Both the position numbers and the translations under genes were made by a program. This document shows positions 46,690 to 50,518 of a stretch of 50,518 nt of DNA, in pieces; the stretch's first letter is position 1, and each line of letters starts with the position of its first letter. The notes beneath the pieces are model-generated. The model saw nothing but the letters and a program-made list of their open reading frames with translations, was not told where the DNA came from and searched no databases. The stretch comes from Dinochytrium kinnereticum (Eukaryota; Chytridiomycota; Chytridiomycetes; Chytridiales; Chytridiaceae), in NCBI GenBank assembly GCA_027604005.1, contig JADGJT010000152.1, forward strand, positions 1-50,518, in the 5' to 3' direction.

Positions 46690-48134
46690 ATGCCTCGACC
46701 ACCAATGTCAAACTTCCTTCCACTCCTCCGTTCGCTGGCGCCGCCTCTCTCTCACGACCTCCACAAGGGGCAGGCAGGCCGTATCTTGGTGATTGGTGGC
46801 AGCGAGGAGTATACAGGAGCGCCATTCTATGCGGGCATATCTTCGCTAAAGATGGTTCAAATAGCTTACCGCATGACATGGGCTCACCATCCTTTTCTTG
46901 GATAGGGAACCGACATCTGCCACGTTATTTGCGAAAAGAGTGCCGCACCTGTGATCAAGGTTTGGGGTGTGCATATATTTGCGAGGTTTTTAAGGCTCAA
47001 GCATTCTTGGAAACAAAGAGTTACTCTCCAGACTTAATCGTGCATCCTTACCTTGTTGGTGAAAAGTGAGTACTGGTAGTCCTCATATTTTCCCCTTTTA
47101 TATCTATCAAGCTGTCTCTTTTTTTGACATCTTGGTTTCTGTAAAGGCATTTGACTAGTTCGGTGATGGATTCAATTGTGGAAATGTGCGAAGGAGTGGC
47201 TCAGAGGGTTCATGTTGCGGTCATTGGTCCAGGCTTGTCCAGAGATCCAGGTCTTCAAGCGACAGTTGAGAAGATCCTAGAGCGATTAAAAAAGCTGGAC
47301 ATGCCCGTCGTGCTGGACGCTGTAGGTTTTTTTTTAATACATATTTCAGGACAACATGGTTTTTTTCTTTCTTATAGAATGAGGCTCATGTAAACCTTTT
47401 AAAAAGGACGGGCTGTACATGGTACAACAGAACCCTGAGTGTATCCGAGGTTATCGAAAGGCAGTCCTAACTCCCAACGCTGGAGAATTCGCACGCCTTT
47501 GTCAAAAAGTTGGTTCTCATCCTTTAGCATGTCCTACATCTACATCAAGAGTAGGGAGCTAATCCCGGATTCCAAAAAACAACCATGAAAAGCTTAACTT
47601 GACAGGTACCGACGCGACCGCGCAGAATCTCAGCCAAGCCCTTGGCTACGTCACGGTCTTTCAGAAAGGCTCAACGGATATTTTTACTGATGGGATTGAA
47701 AGTTTGTATTCTTCTCAACCGTCCTATTCATCGTGATCACCTTACCCTGTTAACTTTCCCTCTGAAGCATTAACCTGCGATGAGCAAGGCAGCCCCCGAC
47801 GCTGCGGCGGCCAGGGCGACGTTTTATCTGGCACCGTTGCAGCGTTCCTTGCCTGGGCGAGGCTTTACGGAAGGTTTGAGCAGCAGTTTTTTCTTTTTTT
47901 TTTCTTTCTTTTTTTTTCTCACTCACTCACTCCTCATCCATTGCAACATCATCTAGCAATGTCGAAGAATCTTTTGCAAGCCTGCCTCTTCTTGCCTGTT
48001 TCGGTGGAGCGACTGTGACGCGACGGTGCGCAAGATTGGCGTTTGAGAAGAGTGGGAGGAGCATGACGGCTTCTGATGTTATTCAATCAATTGGGGTTGT
48101 TGCTGGGGAGATGCTTGATGGGGCCAAACTGTGA
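46690..48134 (+). CDS. NAXD: ATP-dependent NAD(P)H-hydrate dehydratase (NAXD/CARKD), 308 aa
   Basis: Repairs damaged NAD(P)H hydrates using ATP; ribokinase-like fold. Eight exons: 46690-46854, 46906-46959, 47019-47065, 47147-47321, 47407-47512, 47606-47701, 47768-47873 and 47957-48134; 927 nt. Motifs in order: [106 protein letters not shown], the catalytic [18 protein letters not shown], and a C-terminal GEMLDGAKL. Length matches the family. No clear mitochondrial presequence, so a cytosolic form is likely. Intron 7 (after 47873) contains T-rich low-complexity and a CTCA repeat. Confidence 0.95.
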
Positions 48135-48496
48135 GCATCTGTCTTCTTTTCGAATCTGCCTGGGTGTTTTTTGGTGTATGCGATTTGCGTGTTGTTGTGT
48201 CGATGGTAGTGCATCAGAGTTAATGTGAAAAATAAATAGGTTTATATTTATATATTCTTCTCGAGTGGAAACAGGGCAAGGAAGATCTGGGCTTGAAAAA
48301 GATGATCATTCCATTCATCAAAGTAGGTGAGCCACCATCCCACAGAGCAGAGGAAGAAAGGCTCGATCTCACGAAGAAAACAACAACATGTAGGATGGGA
48401 CATAGGTCAAAACAGTGGATGGGTGAACATGGAATCCAGGGGAAACAGCGATAGGTAATGTGAGGAAAATTGAGATGATTAAATGTGCGTTGCAAT
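48135..48496. other. Convergent 3' flanks; AATAAA at 48231-48236
   Basis: Between convergent NAXD and the zinc deacylase gene. AATAAA lies about 100 bases after the NAXD stop. No gene seen. Confidence 0.6.
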
Positions 48497-50518
48497 TTAA
48501 AGATCTAAAAGGCGATGAAAGGGCTGGGTTAAAGACGGGTGTTAAGAAAGCCAGGAAACTTACGGCCATCATTCGCATCTGCGGCAAAGGTTTCCTCCAC
48601 GACACCAAGGTGAAGGATCCTCGAGCCACTGCAGAGATAAAAACGCGGCAGTCAGCAACACTTCTCCTCAAAAGGCAAAGAGGAACGTAGGGAAATCCCA
48701 ACAAGGAAGAAGAAACCGAATCACATCAAGACTTTAAAAGCCGCCCTGAACCATACCCCCCCCCCCCTTCCCCCACAGAACCAAAAAGGACCAACCCTTA
48801 CCTTTCACAAACAGGATCCACGCTCTTCCCAATCACAATCCCATCTTCAGGTGCAACATAAGTCTTCACAAGCCCTCCGAACAGCGAGTGAATGTACGCG
48901 ATCGGTTCACCTTTTCGAACCCAAGTGTAGATTTCAGGAACGACCGAGAGAACCCCACCCTTGTCGGCAAAGATCCAGTAGGACCGACTGCAGATCACCG
49001 GCTCGTATTCAGGGAGATCGGGCTCGCTCGGGATCCTTTCGAAAACAGAAAAACGGGAAGGAGATATTAGGATAGGAGGTTGCCAAGCAGGCCACTGAAA
49101 AGGCTTACATTTTAAGATGGCAGAGAATGTTGCTGACGCCACTGTTGTTTTCGTTTTTTTTTGATTAGTGAACGATTCATCAGAGAAAATTCGAGATGGA
49201 GAAACTCAAAAAGGCTAGGCTTGCATCAAGCATAAAAATAAAACCGAAAAGCGAAAACAAGATGCCCCACCCCCCCCCAAAAAAAACCAACAAACATTTG
49301 AAGTAAAATGCAAAACATAAAAACGAAAAAACGAAAAACACAGGAACCCCCTCCTCCGCTTACACACACACACACAAAGAAAAAAAGGAGAAAAAAAAAA
49401 GAAAAAAGAGAAAAAGGGTACCACTCACAGCAACGCATTCTTAACAAACCGTTTCTGAAACCTCGACGGATCCCCAATCTCAACCGTGATCGCCGCAATC
49501 CCCAAATCCATGGCAGCCCCCCTCAAACTCCCATCAGGGCTCTTATTGTGCACGATGATCTGCGGATTCTGCAATGACGCCATCTTCCTCGTCCTCGGGT
49601 TCAACATGTCCGCCCTCACGTACAGCGAATTCACTCGACCTCTTGAGGCCGTGTGAAGGTCAAGAAGGTAATCGAGGTTTCGAACGATCCGTTCCATGAG
49701 GTTGTGAGCGTAGACCTGGGGTGCCGAGCCCGTGGGTTTCCCTGGGAGGATGCGATTTAGGTCTGTGCCTTCTGAGTAGCCGCGTTGGGAGCGGAGGTAG
49801 CCGGGGCTGTTGGTTACGGGGATGGCCACGAGGGTGCCGTGGAAGTTCTGAAGGAGATTTGTTGGTGTTTTTGTTTTTTTGGATCATGTGGTGGACGGTA
49901 CCTTGCAGTTTAACTCTCGAATGAGGCGATGAATCAATGGAATGCCGTTAAGCTCGTTCCCATGCTAAAAAAAAAAATTGTTTTTTAAAAAAAAACAAAC
50001 AACAAAAAAAAAAACACCATCTCAACAAATGACTTTACAGAAAGAATCCCCACACCATCCATCACAAGCATAAACAACCAAACAACAATACGAACCAGAG
50101 CTGCAGTGATGCCAACAACCGGACCCGCCTTCACACCCTTTGCAACAATAACGGGAACACGAATGGGGCTGTTCAGTCCGTCCTCCGCCAACGCCACCCA
50201 CATTCTCGACACCGCCCCGCCTGGCAGAGCGAAAAGATCGAGGTGAGCCATGGTCGGAATATCCTGCTTATCAAAAAAAAAAAGAGTCATCACATTCATC
50301 CTCAAGGCTCGCATCCACAGACGCCGAGAAACACGAAACCGACGTCGAAAAGAGTACACCCAGAAAAAAAAAATGAACAAACCTCCTGATCCAAAATCGG
50401 CAATTCCTCTGTGGGCTCCAAAGAAACTGGAGGGATGCGTTTCCTCCATAGCTAACGGCAACCAAAAAAATAAATATCAGGTAAAGGTCAAAAACCGCCA
50501 AACACGCTGAAGAGTTAA
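48497..50518 (-). CDS. AstE/AspA-like zinc-dependent deacylase (5' end beyond window)
   Basis: Member of the succinylglutamate desuccinylase/aspartoacylase family (M14-like). Exons seen (minus): 50383-50451, 50096-50263, 49902-49964, 49429-49847, 49109-49141, 48802-49035, 48564-48628 and 48497-48504, at least 352 residues. Zinc ligands are visible: HGNELNG and LLDLHTA. The catalytic Glu is in ITVEIGDPSRFQKRF. Other family stretches: GPVVGITAAL, NSPGYLRSQRGYSEGTDLNRI, SLYVRADMLNPRTRKM, QNPQIIVHNKSPDGSLRGAAM and a C-terminal beta domain (SYWIFADKGGVLSVV, APEDGIVIGKSVDPV, RILHLGVVEE). The upstream exon begins with an acceptor before CTATGG, so the true start is probably outside; an internal ATG (MAHLDLF) is the alternative. 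The last exon is only 8 nt. Substrate unknown. Confidence 0.87.

Overview
The window looks like a gene-dense stretch of nuclear DNA from an early-diverging fungus. A chytrid-like lineage is my best guess, but no rRNA or other taxon marker is present to fix it. Fungal or opisthokont hallmarks are a Rsp5/NEDD4 ubiquitin ligase, a Mak32-type PfkB protein, the NatC subunit Mak10/Naa35, Swc4/DMAP1, the nucleoporin Ndc1 and an EEVD-ending Hsp70. Most genes carry several short introns (about 40-110 nt) with GT-AG ends and CTAAC-like branch sites, and at least three are GC-AG introns. Coding models below were built by hand from reading frame, splice signals and family conservation. Exon edges may be off by a few bases, but the summed lengths of nearly all complete models are multiples of three.

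Layout. Positions 1-3055 (minus) hold a Rsp5-like HECT ligase cut by the window start. A 2.6-kb A-rich noncoding block follows, then a C2H2 transcription factor (5668-8706, minus). After an AT-rich promoter region come a small coiled-coil protein (9877-11082, plus), an unrecognised 699-residue protein (11345-13534, minus), an F-box protein (14054-15093, plus) and a second 220-residue coiled-coil protein (15347-16549, plus). Then comes a very compact run: Mak32-like kinase-fold protein, UraD (OHCU decarboxylase), Swc4, Ndc1, Naa35, an AlkD-like DNA glycosylase, an F-box/LRR protein and two tandem hotdog-fold thioesterase paralogues. Spacing here is tens of bases, and one pair of convergent stop codons overlaps.

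From 32 kb on: a cytosolic Hsp70 with a recognisable stress-type promoter; two tandem paralogues with a PAS-like domain plus a CxxC/HGICxxC cysteine module (34904-36314 and 37723-39744, minus) separated by an assembly gap; a secreted GDPD-fold protein with an eroded active site; a RUS-family (DUF647) protein; an intronless single-pass membrane protein; NAD(P)H-hydrate dehydratase; and an AstE/AspA-like zinc deacylase cut by the window end.

Most genes are unrelated housekeeping loci, not one pathway. The exceptions are the tandem pairs (hotdog; PAS-CxxC) and the proximity of two genes whose yeast counterparts were both found as 'maintenance of killer' genes (MAK32, MAK10). The most interesting candidates for undescribed biology are the PAS-CxxC/HGIC pair, the hotdog paralogue that lost its catalytic loop, and the secreted GDPD homologue with both catalytic histidines changed to asparagine.
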